NCBI GenBank assembly: GCA_934503195.1
Contig: CAKSVM010000039.1
Coordinates: forward strand, 1 to 28,246
Length of the DNA stretch: 28,246 nt
Direction of reading: 5' to 3'
DNA from: an uncultured Eubacteriales bacterium
GTDB taxonomy: Bacteria > Bacillota > Clostridia > Oscillospirales > CAG-272
Positions 8,029 through 15,093 of this stretch are shown piece by piece; the first letter of the stretch is position 1, and every line of letters starts with the position of its first letter. A program made the translations under genes and the position numbers. The notes beneath the pieces were generated by a model. The model was not told the origin of the DNA. It saw only the letters and a list, made by a program, of their open reading frames with translations, and searched no databases.

Positions 8029-8062
8029 GCGAAAAGCGATTTTTTGAAAGGAGCGGGAGAAG

Positions 8063-8521
8063 ATGAAATGTCCGATATGCGGCTGTGATGAGAATCAGGT
8101 TGTCGACACGCGCAACGTTGACAATGAGAACGCGGTGAAACGCCGCCGCGAGTGTATGAACTGCCACACCCGCTTCACAACCTATGAGACCTGTGAATTC
8201 GCGACTCCGACCGTCTGCAAGCGCGACAACACGCGCGAGCCATTTGACCGCAAGAAGGCGATGAACGGACTGATGCAGGCCTGCCGCAAGCGTCCGGTTT
8301 CGATACGTCAGATGGAGGAGCTTATCACCAAGATCGAGAACGAATGCTCGATGAATCCGAAGGTTGAGATCTCGACGGCCGAGATCGGTGAAAAGCTGAT
8401 GCGGGGGCTTCGGAAGCTTGACGGTGTCGCCTACATCCGCTTCGCGTCGGTTTACAAGAAGTTTGAGGACGTTGACTCGTTCATAAACGAAATCGAGAAG
8501 ATGCGGAACGAGCCGGACTGA
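8063..8521 (+). CDS. nrdR: Transcriptional repressor NrdR
   Basis: A 152-residue ATP/dATP-sensing repressor of ribonucleotide reductase genes. The N-terminal zinc ribbon has CPICG (Cys3, Cys6) and CMNCHTRF (Cys31, Cys34). The ATP-cone domain spans about 47-137 (VCKRDNTREPFDRKKAMNGL; RPVSIRQMEELITKIE; GEKLMRGLRKLDGVAYIRFASVYKKFED). The length is standard. AGGAG lies 11 bases before the ATG. It follows the thioesterase closely and is closed by a strong terminator. No ribonucleotide reductase gene is in this window. Confidence 0.97.
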   Translation: MKCPICGCDENQVVDTRNVDNENAVKRRRECMNCHTRFTTYETCEFATPTVCKRDNTREPFDRKKAMNGLMQACRKRPVSIRQMEELITKIENECSMNPKVEISTAEIGEKLMRGLRKLDGVAYIRFASVYKKFEDVDSFINEIEKMRNEPD

Positions 8522-8598
8522 CGCCGGAATTTACCAAAGCTCTGAGTCAATTCGCGCCCGGGGAACACGGCACTATAACATAAACGCACATAAAGATC

Positions 8599-8633
8599 GG
8601 GTCTGCCGCTTCGCGGCAGACCCTGTTTTTTCT
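8599..8633 (+). terminator. Intrinsic terminator after nrdR
   Basis: Perfect 11-bp stem (8599-8609 with 8613-8623), TTC loop, then TGTTTTTTCTTT. It runs up to the stop codon of the convergent solute-binding protein gene. Confidence 0.93.
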
Positions 8634-10133
8634 TTATTTCAGCATATTCATTGTCTTTTCCATCTCAGACTTGACTCTGTTCTCAATCGAAACGTAGCTT
8701 GACGCGAAGTTGGTGTTTCCGGTTCTCGCCATATCCGCGAAGTTTGTTCTGAGACCGCCCCAGTTGAAGAGGAACCCGATGTCATAGATCCGGTTCGCGA
8801 GCACCATCTCAACGATCGCCGCCGATTCCTCGTCGCGCACAGCCTTGTCCATGACCGTCGTGTCAATGAAGGCCGGCGTCACGTATTTCTGAGAATAATA
8901 TCCCATCGCCTCGACAACCGTTCCCGCCATCTCAGGGTCAGAACAGGTCGCCGGAATCACAAGCGTGTCCGAGAAGGAGCTGTTGCCGTAGCTGTAATAA
9001 TTTTCCTGCGCCTCGTCATACTTCGGCATAGGCAGAATTCCGAACTCGGTCTGCATTTCACGCAGATTCAGAGCCACATGAAGCTGATTCGTGAAGAATA
9101 AAAGCTCGTCCGCCATCATCTTCGGCACGAAAAACTCGGTGAAATTACTCGAAAAGCTCGTCTTGAGTGTCGTCTTCACGGCTCCGTCAAGTATGACCTC
9201 GCGAGGATTTTTCGTCGCGTTTATGAAAAGCTCGCAGATTCCGGCCGTTTTCTCATTGTTGACCGCGATAGTTATATTTCCGTCCCGGTCACGCTCTGTG
9301 AGTCTGACTCCCCCGCATTCGAGAAAATATCCCAGCGAAGATTCCTCGGCGGCAAGCCCGAACTGATCATCCACATCCACAAGATCGTTTCCGTTGAGGT
9401 CGAGAGCGGCGTCCGACGACATTTTAAGCATCTTCTCAAGCGTCCATTTTCCCGAACTCACAAGCTCATACGGGTTCTCGTATTTATTTTTCTCGACAAG
9501 CTCACGCGAGAAGTAGACGACGACCGGCGCGCCGTTGTTGAAGAAGCAGATATCCCCGACCGTGACCTGCTGTTTTCCATAGATCGTGTACTCCGCGTTT
9601 GCCGATTGGTTCCACCAGCTGTGCGAAAGATCGAGTGTCGATATCGTGTTGAGGTCAATAAACATCCCCTCGGTCGTCACAAGCGAAGGCAAAACTCCGC
9701 TCATCAGAATCGCGAAGGAATACATATCCTCGCCCGAGAGCGCGTATTTCAGGAAATTTCCGGGACTTGAGCGGTCATTCATCTCGGTCAGCGGGAGGAT
9801 TTCGAGCTTTATTTTCAGGTCTTCCTCGACCGCGCGGTTGCGCTTTACTATCGCGTCGTTGATGAGGTCTCCGTTCTCCTCCTGAGAATTCAGGTCATAG
9901 CTGTTTATCACCCAGTTTGAACTCCAATTGTGGGTTATGTAGGTGACGGTTTTCCCGCCGTAGTCGACGTCGGGCTTCTTGTATTCGGCTTCGGGCACGG
10001 CTGTCGTGATCTCAGGGGTCGTTTCGGCACCGGAGGTGCTTTCGGCCGGGGATTCGTTCTGAGTTCCGCAGGCGGCTGTCAAAATCGGCGCGAACGCCAG
10101 AATCGCCGCGATGAGTCTTTTTGAGTTATTCAT
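8634..10133 (-). CDS. Extracellular solute-binding lipoprotein (ABC sugar-type)
   Basis: A 499-residue family-1-like solute-binding protein. The N-terminus is a lipoprotein signal ending LTAAC (Cys22), followed by a Ser/Thr/Glu-rich linker (24-50). The mature domain begins about residue 60 (GGKTVTYITHN). A calcium-loop-like DLNGNDLVDVDD (245-256) and GKWTLEKMLKMSSDA are typical of large clostridial oligosaccharide binders. AGGAGA precedes the ATG. No permease or ATPase genes are adjacent, so it either serves a transporter elsewhere or acts as a sensor. It diverges from an AraC regulator, and the two promoters share a motif. The ligand is unknown. Confidence 0.9.
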   Translation of the reverse strand: MNNSKRLIAAILAFAPILTAACGTQNESPAESTSGAETTPEITTAVPEAEYKKPDVDYGGKTVTYITHNWSSNWVINSYDLNSQEENGDLINDAIVKRNRAVEEDLKIKLEILPLTEMNDRSSPGNFLKYALSGEDMYSFAILMSGVLPSLVTTEGMFIDLNTISTLDLSHSWWNQSANAEYTIYGKQQVTVGDICFFNNGAPVVVYFSRELVEKNKYENPYELVSSGKWTLEKMLKMSSDAALDLNGNDLVDVDDQFGLAAEESSLGYFLECGGVRLTERDRDGNITIAVNNEKTAGICELFINATKNPREVILDGAVKTTLKTSFSSNFTEFFVPKMMADELLFFTNQLHVALNLREMQTEFGILPMPKYDEAQENYYSYGNSSFSDTLVIPATCSDPEMAGTVVEAMGYYSQKYVTPAFIDTTVMDKAVRDEESAAIVEMVLANRIYDIGFLFNWGGLRTNFADMARTGNTNFASSYVSIENRVKSEMEKTMNMLK

Positions 10134-10169
10134 ACATATCGTCTCCTGTGATGCAATTGTTTTATAAGT

Positions 10170-10198
10170 ATTTTACCATATTCCGGGTATTTATTCAA
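10170..10198 (-). promoter_or_regulatory. Promoter of the solute-binding protein gene
   Basis: On the minus strand: TTGAAT (10198-10193), 17 bases, TAAAAT (10175-10170). The region GAATATGGTAAAATA (10183-10169) matches the opposing promoter at 14 of 15 positions. Confidence 0.65.
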
Positions 10199-10240
10199 TG
10201 CAATATATGCCTATGATTCTATCAAAATCTGCCAAAACCC

Positions 10241-10269
10241 TTGACAATCCGCAAAGAATGTGGTAAAAT
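10241..10269 (+). promoter_or_regulatory. Promoter of the divergent AraC gene
   Basis: TTGACA (10241-10246), 17 bases, TAAAAT (10264-10269). The -10 region GAATGTGGTAAAATA (10256-10270) is shared with the opposing promoter. Its position rules out a GTG start at 10260 for the AraC gene. Confidence 0.75.
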
Positions 10270-10283
10270 ATCCCAAAGGGGAG

Positions 10284-11114
10284 GTGACGCTTCTGGCCGG
10301 ATATGATTACAATCTCTATCCCGATATCCGGATGAACTATTCCGAAGTGCCGACCAGGATGAGCTCTTTCCACTGTCATTCGATGAACGAGCTGTCGTTC
10401 ATTTTGCGCGGGGAATCCGAGATCATCACCGAGTCGGGAAGGCTGACCGCGGCGGGGCCTTTTTTCGTCCAGTATCCGGAGAATATGCTTCACCTACAGA
10501 GAAACCGCGGCGAGTACGCGAGATATCAGTTCGCCTTTCCGACCGACGTCTTAAAAAAGCTGATTCCGTCCGCGATTCCGCTTGACGAGTGCTTTGTGAT
10601 TCCGGTTCCCGAAGAGCTTGTGCCGAGGTTCCTTGAATTATACGGAATGCTCTTTGAGATGGCAAAGCCCGGCTCCGGATCGGTTCCGGACGGGAGACGT
10701 GAGCTTCTGATCGCCCTCATTTACAGCTATCTCTCGCCGATAGTTTCCGCCAAGATCACAATAAAGCGTTCCGGCGCGGTCTCCGACGCGCAGAGGGTGT
10801 TCGACATCTGCCGCTATATCGGCGGGCATTGTCAGGAAAAGCTTACGCTCGAAAAACTCTCGCGCGAATTCTTCGTCAGCCGCTCGGCAATAGTCCGCGA
10901 TTTCAGGCTCGCGCTTGATATGACCGTTGTAGAATACATAACGGCCTTCCGGATTCAGAAGGCGAAAAGCCTCCTGCGGCGCGGAGCCAGAATCAGCGAC
11001 GTGGCCGAAAGCTGCGGATTTTCAAGCGACAGCTATTTCACAAAGGTCTTCCGTGACTCGACCGGACAGACTCCGGCCGCCTTCCGCGCGTCAGAGCCGC
11101 GCGAAATCGAGTGA
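10284..11114 (+). CDS. AraC-family transcriptional regulator with N-terminal cupin
   Basis: A regulator of up to 276 residues. The N-terminal half is an AraC-type arabinose-binding/cupin domain (SSFHCHSMNELSFILRGESEIIT). The C-terminal ~100 residues carry two HTH motifs (LTLEKLSREFFVSRSAIVRDFR; ISDVAESCGFSSDSYFTKVFRDSTGQTPAAFR). The open frame extends to a GTG at 10260, but that lies inside the promoter. Plausible starts are GTG 10284 (used here), CTG 10293 (9 bases after GGGGAGG at 10278-10283 and best placed) and ATG 10332. It diverges from the solute-binding protein and probably regulates it. Confidence 0.88.
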   Translation: MTLLAGYDYNLYPDIRMNYSEVPTRMSSFHCHSMNELSFILRGESEIITESGRLTAAGPFFVQYPENMLHLQRNRGEYARYQFAFPTDVLKKLIPSAIPLDECFVIPVPEELVPRFLELYGMLFEMAKPGSGSVPDGRRELLIALIYSYLSPIVSAKITIKRSGAVSDAQRVFDICRYIGGHCQEKLTLEKLSREFFVSRSAIVRDFRLALDMTVVEYITAFRIQKAKSLLRRGARISDVAESCGFSSDSYFTKVFRDSTGQTPAAFRASEPREIE

Positions 11115-11161
11115 GGTTACTCCTCGAAGAACGCTTTTACAATAACTTAAAAAAAACTTCA

Positions 11162-11189
11162 TTGTTTTTTCGGCTCAGTGTGATATAAT
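11162..11189 (+). promoter_or_regulatory. Promoter of the small acidic membrane protein
   Basis: TTGTTT (11162-11167), 16 bases ending TGTGA, then TATAAT (11184-11189). The TG before the -10 makes it an extended -10 promoter. Confidence 0.65.
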
Positions 11190-11230
11190 AAAGCTGTGAT
11201 AATTCTATCTGGAAAAGGAAGGTAATATCC

Positions 11231-11551
11231 ATGAAAAACTGCAAGAAAAAATGCGATTCGATGAGTGCCCTCAGACTCGCGCTCATTATAACCGGCTCCA
11301 TCGTCGCCGCCGCCGGAGTTATTCTCCTCATCGTTAAGCTCTGCAAGAAAAAATCTCACACCAGCAAAGCCTGCGAGTGCCACGACGACTTCGCCTCTAA
11401 CGACTCTTGGGATATCGACGAGGACGCTCTCGGCGACCTCGAACTCGACGACGACTGCGACTGCGACTGCTGCTGCGGCGCCAACCCCGAACAGGAAACC
11501 GAAGAAGCTTCTGCCCCCGCCTCCGAATCCGAAGAACCCTCCGAAGAATAA
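11231..11551 (+). CDS. Small single-pass membrane protein with acidic, cysteine-rich cytoplasmic tail
   Basis: A 106-residue protein, no family recognised. Residues 1-11 are basic with two Cys (KNCKKKCDS). Residues 13-36 form one membrane helix (LRLALIITGSIVAAAGVILLIVKL), followed by CKKKS. The tail is strongly acidic (DIDEDALGDLELDDD), with a DCDCDCCCG cluster (76-83), and ends in a Glu/Ser/Pro-rich stretch. Positive residues on both sides make topology uncertain. The Cys-Asp cluster could bind metal (inference). AAGGAAGG precedes the ATG and it has its own promoter and terminator, which supports a real gene despite the simple sequence. Confidence 0.75.
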   Translation: MKNCKKKCDSMSALRLALIITGSIVAAAGVILLIVKLCKKKSHTSKACECHDDFASNDSWDIDEDALGDLELDDDCDCDCCCGANPEQETEEASAPASESEEPSEE

Positions 11552-11563
11552 TTCCCGTTCTAT

Positions 11564-11590
11564 GAGCTGCCTTTACGGCGGCTCTTTTTT
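11564..11590 (+). terminator. Intrinsic terminator after the small membrane protein
   Basis: Stem GAGCTGCC/GGCGGCTC (11564-11571 with 11577-11584, one G-T pair), TTTAC loop, then TTTTTT. Confidence 0.85.
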
Positions 11591-11646
11591 GTTTCGGGTA
11601 TGCGTTAGTTTCACGGTGAAGACCCTTTTTCGAGAAAAATGGGTCT

Positions 11647-11671
11647 ACTAGTTGCCGGAACGGCAACTAGT
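11647..11671 (+). repeat. 25-base perfect hairpin inserted in the left arm of element A
   Basis: Ten-base arms ACTAGTTGCC/GGCAACTAGT around GGAAC. An identical 25-base unit lies at 12340-12364 in the right arm. Both are absent from the corresponding positions of element B. Confidence 0.85.
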
Positions 11672-11821
11672 CCCGAGCCCCCACCCCCAAAAGCTTTATA
11701 CACTTTGGGGGCTTTTTTTCTGCTCCCTTAGTTAGTTTGAGATAGTATGAAGGGGGTGCGTGCCTTTACACTTTTGAAGATTCGTTCCTACGTGACGGGT
11801 TATTTTGCGCGCCTGTGCGTA

Positions 11822-11864
11822 CCACTTGCGCGAGCGCAAGTGGACCAATTCCTTACGGAATTGG
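11822..11864 (+). repeat. Two back-to-back perfect hairpins in element A
   Basis: CCACTTGCGC/GCGCAAGTGG (11822-11831 with 11834-11843), and one base later CCAATTCC/GGAATTGG (11845-11852 with 11857-11864). Elements B, C and D read straight across this point without them. Confidence 0.8.
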
Positions 11865-12339
11865 CTGATTCGCAGATCATTCCCGTCCGCTCACAAATCC
11901 TCCGGATTTGCTCACTATCCTCTGACTGCATAGGCGTCAGGTTATTTTACACTGTGATGTTCGGAGGTTTTCTTCTTCGCTTACAAGCCCGTTGGGCTTG
12001 CACGCTGGGATTGTTTCATGGATTTGTTTGTGGCAGTTGCTTCGCAACTGCCGGGCTTCTGCTCCCTCCGGACAAACGACTTGCACAAATGACCGTCAGA
12101 AAAAAAGACGCCACCAAAAACCAATCGCATCCTCTGCCGGAGGATAGCGAGCAAGCCCGGAGGGCTTGTAAGCGGACGGGAATGAAGTACAAAGTAGCGC
12201 ACGGCGCGCGAAATGACCCGACACCGAGGAACGAAACAATCCCCTGCGCCCCCGAAGCCGAACCGACACCATTCCTGCGAACTTCATCCAGAAACCAATA
12301 AAAACAGCTGTCTAAAGCTTTTTGTGGAGGGGGCTCGGG

Positions 12340-12364
12340 ACTAGTTGCCGGAACGGCAACTAGT
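12340..12364 (+). repeat. 25-base perfect hairpin inserted in the right arm of element A
   Basis: Identical to 11647-11671 and in the same orientation: the GGAAC loop reads the same way on the plus strand in both, although the surrounding arms are inverted relative to each other. Confidence 0.85.
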
Positions 12365-12457
12365 AGACTCATTTTTCTCGAAAAAGAGCCTTCACCGTGA
12401 AACTAACGATTCGCAGTACCAATCCACAGAACCGCCCCTTTTTTTGTTTTATCCGTA

Positions 12458-12486
12458 TTGACAAAACCCCCGCGGTATGGTACAAT
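12458..12486 (+). promoter_or_regulatory. Promoter of the MBOAT operon
   Basis: TTGACA (12458-12463), 17 bases, TACAAT (12481-12486). It lies 50 bases beyond the right end of element A. An AGGAG lies 8-9 bases before the ATG at 12520. Confidence 0.88.
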
Positions 12487-12519
12487 AATAGCAATGTGAA
12501 ATCTGAGAGGAGCCGGGAT

Positions 12520-13929
12520 ATGGTTTTTTCGAGTCTGGAGTTTTTGTTTTTGTTTCTGACGACAACACTGCTTGTCTATTTTTTAGTGCCGATGAAGGCG
12601 CGGAATGTGGTGCTGCTTCTTTTCAGCCTCGTGTTTTACGGATGGGGCGAGCCGAGATATGTCTTCCTGATGATTTTTACGATTGCGGCAGACTATGTGT
12701 TCGGACTGCTCGTGGAGCGGGGACAGAAGCGGGGGGACAATAAATTCGCCAAGGGATCGATGATCGCGGCGATTGTCATTAACCTCGCCATTCTCGGGTT
12801 CTTCAAGTACTACGACTTTTTCGTGTCGAATCTGAGGCTGATTCCGGGACTTTCGGGTCTGCCGGCACTGGGGCTTGAACTCCCGATCGGGATCTCCTTC
12901 TACACCTTTCAGGCTCTTTCCTACGTCATCGACGTCTACAGAATGGACACCGGGGCGCAGAAGAATATCGCCGCCTTCGGCGCGTACGTCACACTTTATC
13001 CTCAGCTCATAGCGGGTCCTATCGTGAGATATAAGGACGTCGACGATCAGCTCACAAAGCGTGAGCACAGCATACCGCTCTTCGCGGAGGGAACCCGCAC
13101 CTTCATCGCCGGAATGGGGAAGAAAATCCTCCTCGCCAACATGGCCGGACAGCTCTGGGAAACCCTTAAGGCAACCCCTTCCGACTCGCGGACGGTTCTC
13201 GGCGCGTGGCTCGGAATCATTCTCTACACCTTCCAGATCTACTTCGACTTCTCGGGCTACTCCGACATGGCTATAGGCCTTGGCAAGATGATCGGCTTCA
13301 GATTCCTCGAAAACTTCAACTACCCCTACATAGCGACAAGCGTAACCGACTTCTGGAGACGCTGGCATATCTCACTCTCCACCTGGTTCAGGGAGTACGT
13401 CTACATTCCCCTCGGCGGCAACCGCAAGGGAAAGGGACGGCAGATTATAAACCTCCTCGTCGTCTGGTTCTTAACCGGCTTCTGGCACGGCGCGAGCTGG
13501 AACTATATCCTCTGGGGACTCTACTACTTCGTTCTCCTCATGATCGAAAAGCTCTTCTTACTCGACAAGCTGAAGAAAGCCCCGGCTTTTCTGGCGAGAC
13601 TCTACACGATGTTCTTCGTCGTCATCGGATGGCTGCTGTTCGTCTTTGAGGAGCTTCCGGCGGGAATTTCGTGGCTGTCGAATATGTTCGGCGTCGGGGT
13701 CTTCTCGGCCGCCTCGGGCGCGGATCTCTGGCAGCTTGTACGGAATTTACCCTTTCTTGTCATCCTCGGCGTCGCGTCGACTCCGCTTCCGAAGAAGCTC
13801 TACAAAAAGTTCACGGCGTCTGACGCCGGGATGACGATCGCCTCGGCCGGGGGAATTCTCGTCCTGCTCCTCTGTATCGCGTATCTTGTCGACTCAAGCT
13901 TCAATCCCTTCCTTTATTTCAGATTCTGA
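12520..13929 (+). CDS. MBOAT-family O-acyltransferase (AlgI/DltB-like)
   Basis: A 469-residue polytopic membrane acyltransferase. Landmarks: VFYGWGEPRYVFLM (38-51), LPIGISFYTFQALSYVID (121-138), the YFDFSGYSDMAIGLGKM block (241-257), FWRRWHISLSTWFREYVYIPLGGNRKG (278-304, His283), and the catalytic FWHGASWNYILWG (321-333, His323). Such proteins pass acetyl groups across the membrane to exopolysaccharide, peptidoglycan or teichoic acid. The open frame runs 41 codons further upstream, but those cross the promoter; ATG 12520 has the RBS. It is first in an operon with a DHHW protein and an MFS transporter. By its partner it is AlgI-like, acting on an extracellular glycan. Confidence 0.95.
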   Translation: MVFSSLEFLFLFLTTTLLVYFLVPMKARNVVLLLFSLVFYGWGEPRYVFLMIFTIAADYVFGLLVERGQKRGDNKFAKGSMIAAIVINLAILGFFKYYDFFVSNLRLIPGLSGLPALGLELPIGISFYTFQALSYVIDVYRMDTGAQKNIAAFGAYVTLYPQLIAGPIVRYKDVDDQLTKREHSIPLFAEGTRTFIAGMGKKILLANMAGQLWETLKATPSDSRTVLGAWLGIILYTFQIYFDFSGYSDMAIGLGKMIGFRFLENFNYPYIATSVTDFWRRWHISLSTWFREYVYIPLGGNRKGKGRQIINLLVVWFLTGFWHGASWNYILWGLYYFVLLMIEKLFLLDKLKKAPAFLARLYTMFFVVIGWLLFVFEELPAGISWLSNMFGVGVFSAASGADLWQLVRNLPFLVILGVASTPLPKKLYKKFTASDAGMTIASAGGILVLLLCIAYLVDSSFNPFLYFRF

Positions 13930-13937
13930 GGTGGATT

Positions 13938-15080
13938 ATGAAAAAATACAAAGTATATGATCTCATCCCGGTCGTCGGTCTTCTGGCGGTTATCTACGGC
14001 TTTTCGATCGCTACTCTCGCGACGCCCGACAAGGATTTCTCACCCGACGAGAACCGTTATCTCCAGCAGAAACCGACGCTGACCCTCGAATCGCTCGACA
14101 GCGGAAAATTCACAAAGGGAGTCGCCGATTACTTCTCGGATCAGATTCCGCTCCGGAGTCTCTTTGTCGAAACCAAGGCGGCCGCCGAGCTCGCGCTCGG
14201 AAAGCGGTCGAACGACGGCGTTCTCTACGGAAAGGACGGCTATATCATCGCGTACGATCTGAATCCCGATCTCGACGAGGCGCGCAAGAATATCAAGGCT
14301 CTGAACCGTTTCGGTTCGGCTCTGCCTGAGAATATCGATTTCAGAGTCGCGGTCGCCGGGCGGGCGCAGGACGTGATGTACGACAAAATGCCGTCTCTCT
14401 ATCCCGGCGAAGCGCAGACGCGGCGGGTTTTCTGGTATCTCGACTCGAATCTGACCGGGGACAAAATCGACCTCCTGACGCCCCTACAGGCGCGCTCCGA
14501 CGAGTATATCTACTACCGCACCGACCACCACTGGACGACTCTTGGGGCGTACTACGCCTACTGTGAGATCATGAAAGGCTACGGAATCGAACCCTACCCG
14601 ATCGGACATTTCACGCGCGAGACGGTAAGCGAGGACTTCTACGGCACGACGTGGTCAAAGGCCGGGACGAGATGGGTCGGCCCCGACTCGATGGAATACT
14701 TCCGCTTTGACGGCGACACGGATTACAAGGTGATAATCGACGGCGGCGAGACGCTTTCCGGCTTCTACGACACGAAATATCTTGACGAAAAGGACAAATA
14801 CTCCTCCTTCATCGGCGGCAACAACGGACACGTGACGATCACGAACGGCAAAGCGGGACGCGAGACGCTGATTCTCATCAAGGACAGCTTCGGACATTCG
14901 CTGGCTCCCTTCCTCGCGGCGCACTTTGATCTGGAGATTCTGGATCTGAGGTACTTCAAGACGTCGGCCTGCGAATTTGTCACGGAATCGGGCGCGTCGA
15001 AGGTGCTCTTCCTCTGCAACATGGACAGTGTGATAAACTCAAACTCCACGGCGATGCTCAATATCGGAATCAAGGACTAA
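13938..15080 (+). CDS. DHHW-family (AlgX/AlgJ-like) cell-surface protein, probable O-acetylation partner
   Basis: A 380-residue protein with one N-terminal membrane helix (9-29) that tethers an extracytoplasmic domain. The family motif YYRTDHHWT is at 192-200, and LILIKDSFGHSLAPF is at 311-325. By analogy with AlgX the catalytic set would be Asp196, His198 and Ser317, an SGNH-like triad that takes acetyl from an MBOAT protein and places it on a polysaccharide. It begins 8 bases after the MBOAT stop, with GAGGTGG as RBS, so the two are co-translated. The pairing supports glycan O-acetylation; the glycan itself is unknown. Confidence 0.92.
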   Translation: MKKYKVYDLIPVVGLLAVIYGFSIATLATPDKDFSPDENRYLQQKPTLTLESLDSGKFTKGVADYFSDQIPLRSLFVETKAAAELALGKRSNDGVLYGKDGYIIAYDLNPDLDEARKNIKALNRFGSALPENIDFRVAVAGRAQDVMYDKMPSLYPGEAQTRRVFWYLDSNLTGDKIDLLTPLQARSDEYIYYRTDHHWTTLGAYYAYCEIMKGYGIEPYPIGHFTRETVSEDFYGTTWSKAGTRWVGPDSMEYFRFDGDTDYKVIIDGGETLSGFYDTKYLDEKDKYSSFIGGNNGHVTITNGKAGRETLILIKDSFGHSLAPFLAAHFDLEILDLRYFKTSACEFVTESGASKVLFLCNMDSVINSNSTAMLNIGIKD

Positions 15081-15093
15081 AAAAGGACTCACA

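Larger units (their letters stand above)
11603..12408 (+). repeat. Long palindromic non-coding element, copy A (full length)
   Basis: About 806 bp bounded by CGTTAGTTTCACGGTGAAG and its inverse. The outer ~80 bp of the two ends match as inverted repeats with few differences, and similarity continues inward: for example TTCCTACGTGACGGGTTATT...GCGCGC on the left mirrors the right, and so does CATTCCCGTCCGCTCACAA. The whole is an imperfect giant hairpin with ~300-base arms and a ~190-base centre. It carries a plus-strand terminator-like stem (11684-11691 with 11704-11711, then seven T). Compared with copies B-D it has extra perfect palindromes at 11647-11671, 11822-11843, 11845-11864 and 12340-12364. 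No transposase is present, so it is MITE-like if mobile. Confidence 0.85.

Noticed and set aside
11747..12301. 184-residue plus-strand ORF inside element A, with a relative at 16516-16878 in element B
   Set aside because: Both lie wholly in a palindromic repeat and have no RBS. Between the copies there are uneven indels that shift the frame in the middle, so similarity is at DNA rather than codon level. Overlapping minus-strand ORFs are just as long.
12397..12519. 41-codon upstream extension of the MBOAT gene
   Set aside because: It begins in the end of element A and crosses a consensus promoter; ATG 12520 has a proper RBS.
12583..13368. 261-residue minus-strand ORF opposite the MBOAT gene
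   Set aside because: Antisense of a gene with clear family motifs; no RBS or promoter.
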